A stretch of 64,000 nucleotides of DNA from Candidatus Anstonella stagnisolia. Lineage in GTDB: Archaea; Micrarchaeota; Micrarchaeia; Anstonellales; Anstonellaceae. Below the pieces are notes generated by a model, which worked only from the letters and a program-made list of their open reading frames with translations, was not told the DNA's origin and ran no database searches. This document shows positions 1 to 7,330 of this stretch, piece by piece. The stretch covers positions 696,086 to 760,085 of the forward strand of contig CABMCJ010000004.1 in the NCBI GenBank assembly GCA_902384585.1. Reading direction: 5' to 3'. Positions within the stretch are counted from its first letter, which is position 1; every line of letters starts with the position of its first letter. A program made the position numbers and the translations under genes.

Positions 1-1602
1 ATTGAGGAAAATGCCAGATGGATGGCGAGAAAGGAAATTGATGGATGCACAGAAGCTGCAAGAACCACGATCCATCGCGCGATTAAGAAACTTGTTGAAG
101 AAGGCATCCTGTGCGAAGTGCAAATTGACAGCAAGGCCAAGTGTTATTATTTCACGGAACGGTTTGCAGAGGATAATGGATATGGGGTGCGCGATGAAAG
201 TTATATTGGTGAGGACTGCGGCGTTGATTTGCAAATGGATCACGTTAAGCGGTTTCTTGTGCACCTTGATAGGGAACTGGATGCCGGAAGGGAACTGGAT
301 TGGAAAGTGCTTAAGAAAGTGCCAGGGCATTCTATTGCGCTTGCACAACTGGGCGGGCGGGAAGCCGCAATGGCTGCGCTGTCCCAAAGAAGGGAAGCAT
401 TTGGTAAGATGAAGGACGGCTTTTTGATAAGGTCTGTGCAGCTTGGGGGCATAAAAACACCGCAAAAAGAGGAGGTGCGCATGTGTGAAACCAGCCTTTT
501 ATTAATAGCAGGGAAGTTTGAGGCTTTTGTTGAGGGGCTTGGGAAACGCGGCCTGCTTAAGCACATGGACAAAAATGAGCTGGATGCTGTTGCGCGCTTG
601 GAGGAGAGCCAAAAAATCCTGTTGCATTGCAATGGAAAAATTTACCTTGCCAGGCTAAAAAATGGGAAATTAAACATGCATGAAACAATTGATGGAAGCA
701 GCGCAGACAACGCGCTTCGCGCGCTTTGGCACAAGCACATGGGGCTGGCAGTGCTCTTTTCGGGGCGCCGTAAAATAAACAGGGACTTGAGGGCTGCGTT
801 TGGGCGCGCAATATTTATGGCTGCGCTGGAGTTTGACCCGTTAAAGCTTGAGGGAGGCGGACAAGGCTTTGGTTCAGTTCTAAAGTGGAAAGTGGGCGAG
901 GCAATAAGGGAATACAATTATGAAACGCATGCGCGTGGCATGTTCTACCCTGGGCATATGGAAAAAGAGATGATGCACTTGATGGGGGAATGCGTGCCAG
1001 GGGAACAGCTGCCGCCAATTGAGTACTTGGCAAAGGAAGCTGAAATTTCGATAGAAACTGCTGAGGCACTGCTCAGGATAGCTTATGTAAGTTCAATGGA
1101 CGCAAAGGCAGAGATGGATGATGGAACTGATGGAAGCTGGCATAGCATACTTCCAAGCGATGCGCCCGGCCCAGAGGAACTCGTGGAAAAAAAGAATTTG
1201 TTGGAGAGCGTGAGCAGGGCTGAGAAAAAAATTCTTGGGGAGCGGGAAAGGGCAGTTTTGCAGTCATATTCGCGCGAGGGGGAGAAATTAGGCGAGATAG
1301 GCAGCCGGCTTGGAGTTGGCAGGGCGCGCGCTGGGCAGATTTGGGCAGAATCCATAATGAAGCTGAAGGAGCATTTTGGGGTCAGACTGCCAAAGAAGGA
1401 CGAGAATGCGCTCACTGAAAAGGAAGAGGAAGTTATGCGCCTGCGCTATCCGAAAAATAAGGCAGACGCATTGAGCGCCAAGGAAGTTGCTGCAAAGCTT
1501 GGGATTAACTGCAACACGGTGTACGAGTACGCAGTGAGGGCGCGGAAAAAGATTGAGAGAAGCAAATCTGCAGGGTTGCTTGCTGAAGAAAAAGAAAAGT
1601 AG
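1..1602 (+). CDS. Sigma-70-like multi-HTH protein, 5' end off window
   Basis: The frame is open from base 1, so the true start lies upstream; an internal ATG is at 22. Residues below are counted from that ATG. A winged-helix-like segment lies at about 13-35. Residues 252-295 resemble sigma-70 region 2 (ALEFDP, then GFGSVLKWKVGEAIREY, like the sigma FDP...FSTYAYWWIRQAI pattern). Residues 330-380 resemble region 3 (LAKEAEISIETAEALL, then SSMDAKAEMDDGTDGSW, like SLDxPxGDDED). Residues 401-453 resemble region 4 (LGERERAVLQSY, EIGSRLGVGRARAGQIW). A second region-4-like HTH follows at 465-515. Archaea normally use TBP/TFB and have no sigma factor. Whether this protein binds RNA polymerase or is a repurposed DNA-binding regulator cannot be told from the sequence. 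Family resemblance is strong; function is open. Confidence 0.8.
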   Translation: MEENARWMARKEIDGCTEAARTTIHRAIKKLVEEGILCEVQIDSKAKCYYFTERFAEDNGYGVRDESYIGEDCGVDLQMDHVKRFLVHLDRELDAGRELDWKVLKKVPGHSIALAQLGGREAAMAALSQRREAFGKMKDGFLIRSVQLGGIKTPQKEEVRMCETSLLLIAGKFEAFVEGLGKRGLLKHMDKNELDAVARLEESQKILLHCNGKIYLARLKNGKLNMHETIDGSSADNALRALWHKHMGLAVLFSGRRKINRDLRAAFGRAIFMAALEFDPLKLEGGGQGFGSVLKWKVGEAIREYNYETHARGMFYPGHMEKEMMHLMGECVPGEQLPPIEYLAKEAEISIETAEALLRIAYVSSMDAKAEMDDGTDGSWHSILPSDAPGPEELVEKKNLLESVSRAEKKILGERERAVLQSYSREGEKLGEIGSRLGVGRARAGQIWAESIMKLKEHFGVRLPKKDENALTEKEEEVMRLRYPKNKADALSAKEVAAKLGINCNTVYEYAVRARKKIERSKSAGLLAEEKEK

Positions 1603-1605
1603 AGA

Positions 1606-1902
1606 TTATAATTTTTCATCATCCATTATTTCAAGAGCCTTCTTCACGCTCATCCCCTCGCGGATGCCAAGGTCTTCCGCCCACATTGTGGCGGTCTTTA
1701 TTTTTGCCTTGAAAACGTCGTCAAAGCATTTCACGCCCGAAACGAAAGCTGCGACGTCGCCGAGCTTTTCCGCGGAGCCTTTCTCTATGTAGCTGCATGC
1801 GATGTAGCCTTTCTTTGCCTTTACGATAATTAATGGAACATTTCCCAAACTGTAGATTATACCCTGATATTTTTTTCCAGCAAAATCTACGGCTTGTTCC
1901 AT
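1606..1902 (-). CDS. DUF1805 (YunC-like) small protein
   Basis: A 98-residue protein with the layout of the DUF1805/YunC family: an N-terminal strand pair (GKKYQGIIYSLGNVPLIIV), the KGYIACSYI core strand, and the C-terminal EDLGIREGMSVKKALEIM helix. The family is common in archaea and some Firmicutes and has no established biochemical role. It starts 11 bp after the eS26 gene on the same strand, preceded by a good ribosome-binding site (GAGGTGAcctaATG), so the two are probably co-transcribed. Three bases separate its end from the opposing sigma-like gene. Family assignment is fairly safe; no function is claimed. Confidence 0.75.
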   Translation of the reverse strand: MEQAVDFAGKKYQGIIYSLGNVPLIIVKAKKGYIACSYIEKGSAEKLGDVAAFVSGVKCFDDVFKAKIKTATMWAEDLGIREGMSVKKALEIMDDEKL

Positions 1903-1913
1903 TAGGTCACCTC

Positions 1914-2195
1914 TTAGTAGCCACCCCAGTTGGGGTGTTGGCGCTGCTCAGTTGCAGCGCGCTGGCTTCTGCGGATTGCCTGCTCCTTTTTCTTTTCGTA
2001 AATGCCGCGCGATTTCGCGCAGGATGGGCAGTAATGCGATTCTGTGCGCGTCATGAGCCTTACATCATCTGCGGTTTTCATGTCGGTTGAAAAAACGGAC
2101 GTGCGCTCGTATGAAACTGCTTTGTCACGCGGCACGCGCCGCCCGCAAGAATCACAATTCAAAAGACGCTGCCTTCCACGGACTTTGTTTCCCAT
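1914..2195 (-). CDS. rps26e: Small ribosomal subunit protein eS26
   Basis: A 93-residue basic protein with the eS26 pattern: an N-terminal basic stretch (MGNKVRGRQR), a first zinc-knuckle pair in NCDSCGRRVPRDKAV, and a second pair in YCPSCAKSRGIYEKKK. Together these give the four cysteines of the archaeal/eukaryotic zinc-binding core. It is a 30S subunit component near the mRNA exit channel in eukaryotes and archaea. The start is supported by a GGGGGT ribosome-binding site a few bases upstream of the ATG and by a TATA box at 2258-2267. Length is normal for archaeal members. The family is absent from bacteria, so it supports the archaeal origin of the window. Confidence 0.9.
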   Translation of the reverse strand: MGNKVRGRQRLLNCDSCGRRVPRDKAVSYERTSVFSTDMKTADDVRLMTRTESHYCPSCAKSRGIYEKKKEQAIRRSQRAATEQRQHPNWGGY

Positions 2196-2257
2196 AAAAA
2201 TTACCCCCGTAAATAAATGTGAAATTTTTTCTCGCCGCTAATATATTGCACGACGAG

Positions 2258-2267
2258 TTTATATAGG
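2258..2267 (-). promoter_or_regulatory. TATA box of the eS26 gene
   Basis: On the minus strand this reads CCTATATAAA, a good archaeal TATA box. Transcription starting about 25 bp downstream would give a short leader of about 40 bases before the eS26 ATG at 2195, which carries a Shine-Dalgarno-like GGGGGT. The call rests on motif and position only. Confidence 0.6.
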
Positions 2268-2321
2268 TTATCGGGCGAATGGGCGAATGTCAACTAGCGT
2301 GTGAAATGAGTTTTACGGGGT

Positions 2322-2372
2322 GAAAAGGGAAAAATGGATAAAAATAAGGAAAAGTAGGAAGAAAAAATAGGA
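2322..2372 (-). terminator. T-rich terminator downstream of spt4
   Basis: Immediately after the spt4 stop codon the minus strand is a run of pyrimidine stretches with repeated oligo-T tracts (for example CCTATTTTTTCTTCC and TTATTTTTATCC). Archaeal RNA polymerase terminates at such oligo-T tracts without a hairpin. No competing gene lies here. The boundary is approximate. Confidence 0.5.
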
Positions 2373-2558
2373 TTATTTTCCGACGCGAACAGCATATTTG
2401 CCAGGGGTTTTTACGCCCATTTTCTCCCCGATTTTGCTTTTTGCCGGGTCAAAAACGTACACTGCGCTGTTGAACTTGTCAGTGAGCTCCTCGGAGTTGC
2501 ACTGCGGGCACTTTGGCGCGTCCTCGAAAATCAATCTGCAATTTTTGCAAGCTTTCAT
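2373..2558 (-). CDS. spt4: Transcription elongation factor Spt4 (RpoE'')
   Basis: A 61-residue zinc protein. MKACKNCRLIF and CPQCNSEEL supply the CxxC...CxxC zinc site; SKIGEKMGVKTPGKYAVRVGK is the conserved C-terminal motif of archaeal Spt4. It forms a heterodimer with Spt5 on the RNA polymerase clamp and promotes processive elongation. It lies 22 bp downstream of the rpo7 gene in the same direction, the usual archaeal rpoE'-spt4 arrangement. Length and both motifs are complete. Confidence 0.92.
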   Translation of the reverse strand: MKACKNCRLIFEDAPKCPQCNSEELTDKFNSAVYVFDPAKSKIGEKMGVKTPGKYAVRVGK

Positions 2559-2580
2559 ATTATCACTCTCGTATCAATTC

Positions 2581-3183
2581 TTAAGCTGCCTTGTCTTTTT
2601 TCTTTCCCTTAGTGCTGGCAGCATCGGATTTTGCTGCGCGGGACTTTTCGCCTTCTCCTATCCATTCATATTTGCCAAGGCCGTCAGGGCGCATTGTAAG
2701 GCCGATTTTTGCGTCTGCAATTGTGTTCTTCATGCTCACTGTTGAAATTTTCGCAAGCACAATGTCCTCTTTCTTAAGGACCTTCTTGCTCTCCCTTCCG
2801 CTGAAAGTGCCGGTCTTCTTGTTGTACGTGAGGAAATCGTTTGCGATTTGGGAGAGGTGCACAAGCCCTTCTATGGGGCCAAGCCCAACGAATGCGCCAA
2901 ACTCCACAAGCTCGCTCACCTGCGCCTCCACTATCTCGTTCACGGAAGGTAGGTAGGAGAGGGCGTCAAAGGAAACTGAGTAGTATGCTGCGCCGTCGCC
3001 GGGGATTACGATACCGTCGCCGTCGGGCTTAACGTTCCATATGGAGAGCACCATGCCGGTTTCGCGGTCCATGCGTCGTTCGTATTTCTCGCGCAGTATT
3101 TGCGCAAGCGCGTCCTCCAGCTTCATTGAGAAGAACTGGGGCGGAAGCCTAATGCGGTCTTTTATTGTCATCATGTTGTACAT
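2581..3183 (-). CDS. rpo7: DNA-directed RNA polymerase subunit Rpo7 (RpoE')
   Basis: A 200-residue homologue of archaeal Rpo7/eukaryotic RPB7. The N-terminal half is the tip/RNP-like domain (MYNMMTIKDRIRLPPQFF, then the EDALAQILREKYERR helix). The second half is an S1/OB domain (LPSVNEIVEAQVSELVEFGAFVGLGPIEGLVHLSQI). C-terminally it carries a lysine/alanine-rich tail (about residues 180-200). Rpo7 pairs with Rpo4 to form the polymerase stalk, which binds nascent RNA. The start is supported by a GGTGA ribosome-binding site and a TATA box at 3233-3241. It is co-transcribed with spt4. Confidence 0.93.
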   Translation of the reverse strand: MYNMMTIKDRIRLPPQFFSMKLEDALAQILREKYERRMDRETGMVLSIWNVKPDGDGIVIPGDGAAYYSVSFDALSYLPSVNEIVEAQVSELVEFGAFVGLGPIEGLVHLSQIANDFLTYNKKTGTFSGRESKKVLKKEDIVLAKISTVSMKNTIADAKIGLTMRPDGLGKYEWIGEGEKSRAAKSDAASTKGKKKDKAA

Positions 3184-3232
3184 AAATTCACCTTTCTAAG
3201 AATGAGCTGAAAGATAGTTAGGCGTGCCAAAC

Positions 3233-3241
3233 AATATAAAT
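3233..3241 (-). promoter_or_regulatory. TATA box of the rpo7-spt4 operon
   Basis: The minus strand reads GATTTATATTG here, about 50 bp upstream of the rpo7 ATG. A start site 25 bp downstream leaves a leader of roughly 25 bases that contains the GGTGA ribosome-binding site. Motif plus position only. Confidence 0.6.
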
Positions 3242-3275
3242 CTTCTTCCTTTTTGCCAAGCCGGGCTGGGCATGC

Positions 3276-3971
3276 TTACATCTTTACCGGCAGCATGTCC
3301 TTCAGTGCGCTGCTGTCGGGTTTTGGCTCTACGTAGAGGAGGGTGCCCCATTGCACAAACTTGAACAGTTCCACCACGTCCTTGTTCTTCATGCGTATGC
3401 AGCCGTCGGATGCGGGCTTGCCTATGAATTTTTCCTTGTTTGTGCCGTGTATGCGTATTACACGGTTGTAGATGTTGCGGTTTGCATAGTCGCTGCCGCT
3501 GAGCACGAGCATGCGGCTTGTCATGAGCGCTTTTCCTGCCTCGTGAGGCTTTGCAATCCGTATTGGCTCGTCCCCTACAAAAGCAGTTCCGATTGGCTCG
3601 CCCTCCCCGCGCTTGCCCACAATCATCAGTGTGCCAGTAGGGGTGCGCTGCTCGTCGTATTTGTTTCCAAAGCCGTCTATGCCGGTTGAGACCGGGTATT
3701 GTTTTATCACTTCAAGATCATTGTTGCGCCTTCTCACAAGGTAAAGCTTTTGCAAATCGCCAAGAAGAACGAGTGCGGGCACGCCTTCTTTCATGCCGCT
3801 TTTCCTGCCCTGATAGTCACGGTGCGCCACGAGCTTTGTGTAGGCCGCATCAAGGCGGGCGCGCACAAAATCCTCAACTGCAATGCCGCCCTGCATCCGG
3901 GTTGAATCCGCCTGCTGCTTTTGGGTTGAATCAGCCGGCTGTTTTTGCATTTGCATTAGCGAATCCTGCAT
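3276..3971 (-). CDS. L,D-transpeptidase (YkuD) domain protein, no signal peptide
   Basis: The C-terminal 150 residues form a YkuD domain. RTPTGTLMIV is the usual domain entry, IRIHGTN carries the conserved His, and GKPASDGCIRMKN carries the catalytic Ser-x-Gly-Cys-Ile-Arg signature. Bacterial members crosslink peptidoglycan in the periplasm. Here the N-terminus is a polar Gln/Met-rich segment (MQDSLMQMQKQPADSTQ) with no signal peptide or membrane helix, so a cytoplasmic location is suggested. I chose the ATG at 3971 because GGTGA sits just upstream; a longer frame would run back into the next gene. It lies 4 bp after the AP endonuclease gene, in the same unit. The substrate in an archaeon without murein is unknown. 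Confidence 0.85.
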   Translation of the reverse strand: MQDSLMQMQKQPADSTQKQQADSTRMQGGIAVEDFVRARLDAAYTKLVAHRDYQGRKSGMKEGVPALVLLGDLQKLYLVRRRNNDLEVIKQYPVSTGIDGFGNKYDEQRTPTGTLMIVGKRGEGEPIGTAFVGDEPIRIAKPHEAGKALMTSRMLVLSGSDYANRNIYNRVIRIHGTNKEKFIGKPASDGCIRMKNKDVVELFKFVQWGTLLYVEPKPDSSALKDMLPVKM

Positions 3972-3975
3972 GTTC

Positions 3976-4815
3976 TCACCTTTTTTCAGCAATGTAAATT
4001 TTTTGGAGCTTGAGGGCATCCTGCTCAAGAAGCGGGGTTTCGCATATCACTTTTCCGCTCCAGCCGTGCTCTATGAACACTTTCGCAAGAGGGGCAAAGG
4101 GAGGCTCGTCCTTGCCAAGCTCAAGGTGCGACAACTCGCCTGCGTCGCTATAGGATATTTCCGAGAAATGGCAGTGGAAATCCTTTGTTGCTGCACTCCC
4201 AAGGGAATTTTCTATTTGGGAGAGGATTTTTTCAAAATCTTTTTTTTCGCGCAGCCTTCCGATTCGCGCATGGTAGTGGCCGTAGTCTACTACTGGCTGC
4301 AGTTTTTTGAGCCCGAACTCGTGCGAAAGGTCTATTATCTCTTCCAAATTCCCGTATGCGGAATGCTTTCCCGTGAGCTCTGCGCCAAGCGCAACGCCCT
4401 TTATGCCCTCTTCGTCCATTTTGTCAAGGGTTTTTTGGAGGGTTTGAAGGACGAGCGGGCGGCATTGGGAGGGAGTGCGGCCCATGTAAAAGCCGGTGTG
4501 GAATACTATTGGGGAAGCGCCAAGCGCGAAAGCTGCGCGCGCGGTCTCCATGAGGTTGCGCACGCTTGCGGAAAGCTTTTGCTCCTCTTTTGCGCAGCAA
4601 TTTATCCAGTAAGGGCAGTGGCAGGAGAGTTTTATGTCGAGTTCTTTTGCCTTTTTGCCGGCTTCGAGCGCCTTTTCGCTGCCCATTTTCACGCCGCGCA
4701 CAAACTCCACTTCCATTGCGCCCAAGCCTATTTTTTTGCAGTAGGAAATTGCATCAAGAGTGGTGCCCTCGCAACCGAGCGGGATGCCTGCGGGGCCGAA
4801 GCGGATTTCTGGCAT
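3976..4815 (-). CDS. AP endonuclease family 2 (endonuclease IV-like TIM barrel)
   Basis: A 279-residue xylose-isomerase-like TIM barrel of the endonuclease IV type. Candidate metal ligands are all visible: LSCHCPYW, IVFHTGFY, ALGAELTGKH, VVDYGHYH, FHCHFSEISYSDAGELSHL and the final KVICETP. Endonuclease IV uses three zinc ions to cut DNA 5' of abasic sites; archaea often carry shorter members like this one. The start at 4815 is preferred over a longer frame because AAAGGAG lies directly upstream and an AT-rich promoter core sits at 4834-4844. It is divergent from the flippase-like gene. Some barrels in this superfamily are sugar isomerases, so the exact reaction is likely rather than certain. 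Confidence 0.82.
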   Translation of the reverse strand: MPEIRFGPAGIPLGCEGTTLDAISYCKKIGLGAMEVEFVRGVKMGSEKALEAGKKAKELDIKLSCHCPYWINCCAKEEQKLSASVRNLMETARAAFALGASPIVFHTGFYMGRTPSQCRPLVLQTLQKTLDKMDEEGIKGVALGAELTGKHSAYGNLEEIIDLSHEFGLKKLQPVVDYGHYHARIGRLREKKDFEKILSQIENSLGSAATKDFHCHFSEISYSDAGELSHLELGKDEPPFAPLAKVFIEHGWSGKVICETPLLEQDALKLQKIYIAEKR

Positions 4816-4833
4816 AAAACTCCTTTGCCTAAA

Positions 4834-4844
4834 CATATTAAAAG
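4834..4844. promoter_or_regulatory. Shared TATA core of a 50-bp divergent gap
   Basis: CATATTAAAAG sits midway between the divergent starts at 4815 and 4866, about 25 bp from each. Either orientation can be read as a TATA box, and the plus gene has no ribosome-binding site, so a leaderless transcript is likely. Similar centred cores occur at 7798, 25182 and 27590. Confidence 0.5.
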
Positions 4845-4865
4845 CATTGATGCGACTCTTTATCC

Positions 4866-5852
4866 ATGAAATACAAGGCGCAAATAGTGCAGCTTCTAAT
4901 CTCAATGCTTGCGATTTGCGCGATTGCGTACGTTGTGAACTTTGCGGACGTGCTGCAAGCGCTCAAAAGCGCGAAAATGGAATTTGTGCTTGGGGCGATT
5001 GCGTGCTATTTTGCCATAAATCTTTTGATGTCGTACCGCATAAAGGTGCTGCTTGAAGACATGGGGCAGCGCGCGAGGTACAAGGACATTGTGCTTGCGC
5101 ATTTTTCAGGGATGCTTGCATCTGACTTTACGCCTGCAAGGAGCGGGTATTTTGCAACTGCCGCAGTGCTTGCAACGCACAAGGTGCCTGCTGGGAAAGC
5201 TTTTGCATCCATACTGTCGCCCCAGCTTTTTGATTTTCTCCTCAAGGTCGTTGCTGGCGCAGTTGCGATTGCATTCATGCTCTCTGCACTCAAAGTGGAC
5301 GGGAACTCCATACTCGTGCATATTGCTGCGCTTGCCGGGATTTTCATAGTGCTTGTTTTTGCGGTCCTTCTTGTGTTCTCAATGAAGTTCCTGCTGCTGC
5401 TTAGGGGCATTTTTGCGATACATCCCTTGGGCGGGAAAATCTGGGAAATGCTTGCAAGCATGCAGGAGCACTCAAAGGCGGTGAGGAGGAAATTGCCGTT
5501 TGTGCTCGGGCTTCTTTTTTGCACTTGGATGCTCAAGGGAGTGGAATGGATGCTCTTGGGGGATGCGCTTTCCTTGCAGCCGGAATTTGCATACGGGACG
5601 TTTGTTTTTTATTTGCTGCTGCAGCCGCTCATTACGATTTTGCAGTTCGTGCCTTTCCCCACGCTTGCGGGTGCGGGGCTTTCGGAAGCAGGGGCCATTG
5701 GCGTGATGGTGCTCTTTGGGATAAGCGCGCCGGCTGCGGCTGCGTTTGCGCTTCTTACAAGGGGCATAATGATAGTGGTGGACCTGATAGGGCTTGCGCA
5801 GATTGGAAGGATTGATTTTGAAAAAATATTGGAGAAGAAGGCGGTTGAATGA
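4866..5852 (+). CDS. UPF0104 / lysylphosphatidylglycerol synthase TM-region family protein
   Basis: A 328-residue polytopic membrane protein with about eight hydrophobic helices. It shows the family signature around residues 75-105 (HFSGMLASDFTPARSGYFAT), the SPQLFDFLLKVVAG segment, and the late FPTLAGAGLSEAGAIGVM motif. Relatives include the membrane half of MprF and the archaeal AglD-like proteins. Several are thought to flip or handle lipid-linked substrates, but the biochemical role is not settled. The gene appears leaderless. Its stop overlaps the start of the PadR gene by 4 bp (ATGA), so the two are translationally coupled. Confidence 0.8.
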   Translation: MKYKAQIVQLLISMLAICAIAYVVNFADVLQALKSAKMEFVLGAIACYFAINLLMSYRIKVLLEDMGQRARYKDIVLAHFSGMLASDFTPARSGYFATAAVLATHKVPAGKAFASILSPQLFDFLLKVVAGAVAIAFMLSALKVDGNSILVHIAALAGIFIVLVFAVLLVFSMKFLLLLRGIFAIHPLGGKIWEMLASMQEHSKAVRRKLPFVLGLLFCTWMLKGVEWMLLGDALSLQPEFAYGTFVFYLLLQPLITILQFVPFPTLAGAGLSEAGAIGVMVLFGISAPAAAAFALLTRGIMIVVDLIGLAQIGRIDFEKILEKKAVE

Positions 5853-6175
5853 AGATTTTCTCAGCAAAGGCGGATTCAAAGCCCATGCAAAGGCTCTCGG
5901 ACTCGCTATCGTACGCGAACATATGGGTATGGGCGCTTGCGCTCATTAAAAGGCAGAAAATGCACGCATATACGCTCAATGAGAAAATAGAGGAGAAAGT
6001 CGGGTTTAAGCCTGGAAGGATAATGACGTACGTTGTGCTTTACAAACTTGAGAACGAGGGGCTTTTGGCGTCTAAAGTTTCTAAGAGAAGGAAATATTAT
6101 GTGCTCACTGCAAAAGGGAGGAAGGAACTGGATGCTGCAAAGAAATTGCTTAGGGATGCTGCCGGGGAATTGTAG
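5849..6175 (+). CDS. PadR-family winged-helix transcriptional regulator
   Basis: A 108-residue protein dominated by a winged helix. MHAYTLNEKIEEKVGFKPGR is the first part, VVLYKLENEGLLASKV the recognition region, and RRKYYVLTAKGRKEL the wing, which is the typical PadR pattern. It lacks a long effector domain. The start overlaps the flippase-like gene by 4 bp. PadR regulators usually repress neighbouring membrane or export genes, so autoregulation of this pair is a reasonable inference. No operator was identified. Confidence 0.82.
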   Translation: MKIFSAKADSKPMQRLSDSLSYANIWVWALALIKRQKMHAYTLNEKIEEKVGFKPGRIMTYVVLYKLENEGLLASKVSKRRKYYVLTAKGRKELDAAKKLLRDAAGEL

Positions 6176-6183
6176 GGATTTGC

Positions 6184-6798
6184 ATGGAAAAAAAGGGGAA
6201 AGTGATTGTAATTACGGGCGTGCCGGGCACCGGGAAGAGCAGCATTGCGGCTGAAATTTCAAAAAGCACTGGTGCAAGGATAATTTCCATAAACGGCCTT
6301 GTTGTGCAGCAGGGGCTTTTCTCAGAAGTGGACGTGAGTGACGGGGCGAAAATAGTGCTCATGCCAAAGCTGGAAAAGGCAATTAAGAAAGAGATTGCGG
6401 GCTGGAAAAAAGCAAAAGGCGCAAATGCGCAGGGAGATGCCGGCATCGTGGTCGTGGATGGGCACCTTGCGTGCGAAATTAAAATCAAGGCGGACTTGGT
6501 GCTTGTGTGCAGGTGCCATCCGGACGTGCTTCGAAAAAGGCTTGCCGCGCGCGGGTACAACGAAGGAAAAGTGAAGGCGAACGTGCTGTCTGAAATGCTG
6601 GACTATTGCATTTTGCAGTGCGAGAGGAACTTCCCGAAAGCAAACATTTTTGAGGTTGATACGAGTGAAAAAAGCGTGCAGGAGTGCGCACAATACGCGC
6701 TTTTGGCGCTTGCGGACAAAAAGAAGGCTGCAAAGAAAAGGATAAGCGTGAACTGGGCGGACTTGCTTTTTGAGCAAGAGGTTAATTTTAGGAATTGA
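6184..6798 (+). CDS. Fap7/AK6-type adenylate kinase (NMP kinase)
   Basis: A 204-residue P-loop kinase. ITGVPGTGKSSIAAEIS is the Walker A region at about residues 10-25. VVVDGHLACEI is the Walker B-like segment. RCHPDVLRKRLAARGYNEGKVKANVLSEMLDY matches the AK6 lid and helix that follow. Archaeal and eukaryotic AK6/Fap7 acts in small ribosomal subunit maturation and has adenylate kinase activity. A basic C-terminal extension follows (about residues 175-204). It starts 8 bp after the PadR gene. Confidence 0.85.
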   Translation: MEKKGKVIVITGVPGTGKSSIAAEISKSTGARIISINGLVVQQGLFSEVDVSDGAKIVLMPKLEKAIKKEIAGWKKAKGANAQGDAGIVVVDGHLACEIKIKADLVLVCRCHPDVLRKRLAARGYNEGKVKANVLSEMLDYCILQCERNFPKANIFEVDTSEKSVQECAQYALLALADKKKAAKKRISVNWADLLFEQEVNFRN

Positions 6799-6809
6799 GG
6801 GGTGGAAAA

Positions 6810-7328
6810 ATGAGATTGTTGGCAATTTTCATTGTGGCTGCGCTGCTTTTTGCAGGGTGCCTGAATTTCGGGCAGGCTGCGCCTGCAGGGAAAACGGATG
6901 TCCAAAATGCGCCTGCAAACGCAACTGATGGCGCAAACACGAGCGCGCAGGCTGGACCTGAGGAAACAGGCCCCATTCCGGAAGGGGCGAGGGCGGTTTA
7001 CCTTGATTACAACCCCGATGAATTTGCAAAATCCCTTGCTGAGAAGAAAATCGTTTTCCTTGAATTCTTCTCTGCCCAAAACCAGGAATCAATTTTATTT
7101 GAGCCGAAAATATACGATGCGTTTTCGCAGATGGCAACAAGCCGCAAATACATGAACGTCATAGGGTTTAGGGTGGTAAAAGAGGAATGGGAGGACCTTG
7201 CATTGCAATACGGGGTGAGCGAGAGCAACACGCACGTGATAATAGGGAGGGACGGCAGCGTTGTGCTCAAGGAAAATGGCAACTGGGACAAGCAAAAGCT
7301 CATGGACAGCATAAGGCAGGCGAACTGA
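6810..7328 (+). CDS. Secreted lipoprotein with thioredoxin-like fold lacking CxxC
   Basis: I chose the ATG at 6810 because GGGGTGG lies just upstream. The N-terminus (MRLLAIFIVAALLFAGC) is a signal peptide ending in a lipobox cysteine, so the mature protein is probably lipid-anchored outside. An Ala/Asn/Thr-rich linker follows (about residues 20-55). The last 110 residues look like a thioredoxin fold: KIVFLEFFSAQNQES where WCxxC is expected, then YMNVIGFRVVKEEWEDLALQYGVSESNTHVII. The redox cysteines are absent, so oxidoreductase activity is unlikely; a binding or chaperone role is possible. The fold call is by pattern only. Confidence 0.6.
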   Translation: MRLLAIFIVAALLFAGCLNFGQAAPAGKTDVQNAPANATDGANTSAQAGPEETGPIPEGARAVYLDYNPDEFAKSLAEKKIVFLEFFSAQNQESILFEPKIYDAFSQMATSRKYMNVIGFRVVKEEWEDLALQYGVSESNTHVIIGRDGSVVLKENGNWDKQKLMDSIRQAN

Positions 7329-7330
7329 GC

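Noticed and set aside
2-412. 136-residue frame overlapping the sigma-like gene
   Set aside because: It is an alternative frame of the left-edge gene with no motif; the frame open from base 1 has sigma-like regions throughout.
2196-2372. Small RNA gene or tRNA in the largest minus-minus gap
   Set aside because: The space is accounted for by the eS26 promoter and a T-rich terminator region after spt4; no tRNA arms or conserved stem could be found by eye.
3883-4869. 328-residue open frame antisense to the AP endonuclease
   Set aside because: The minus frame contains all endonuclease IV motifs; the plus frame has no recognisable domain and starts inside another gene.
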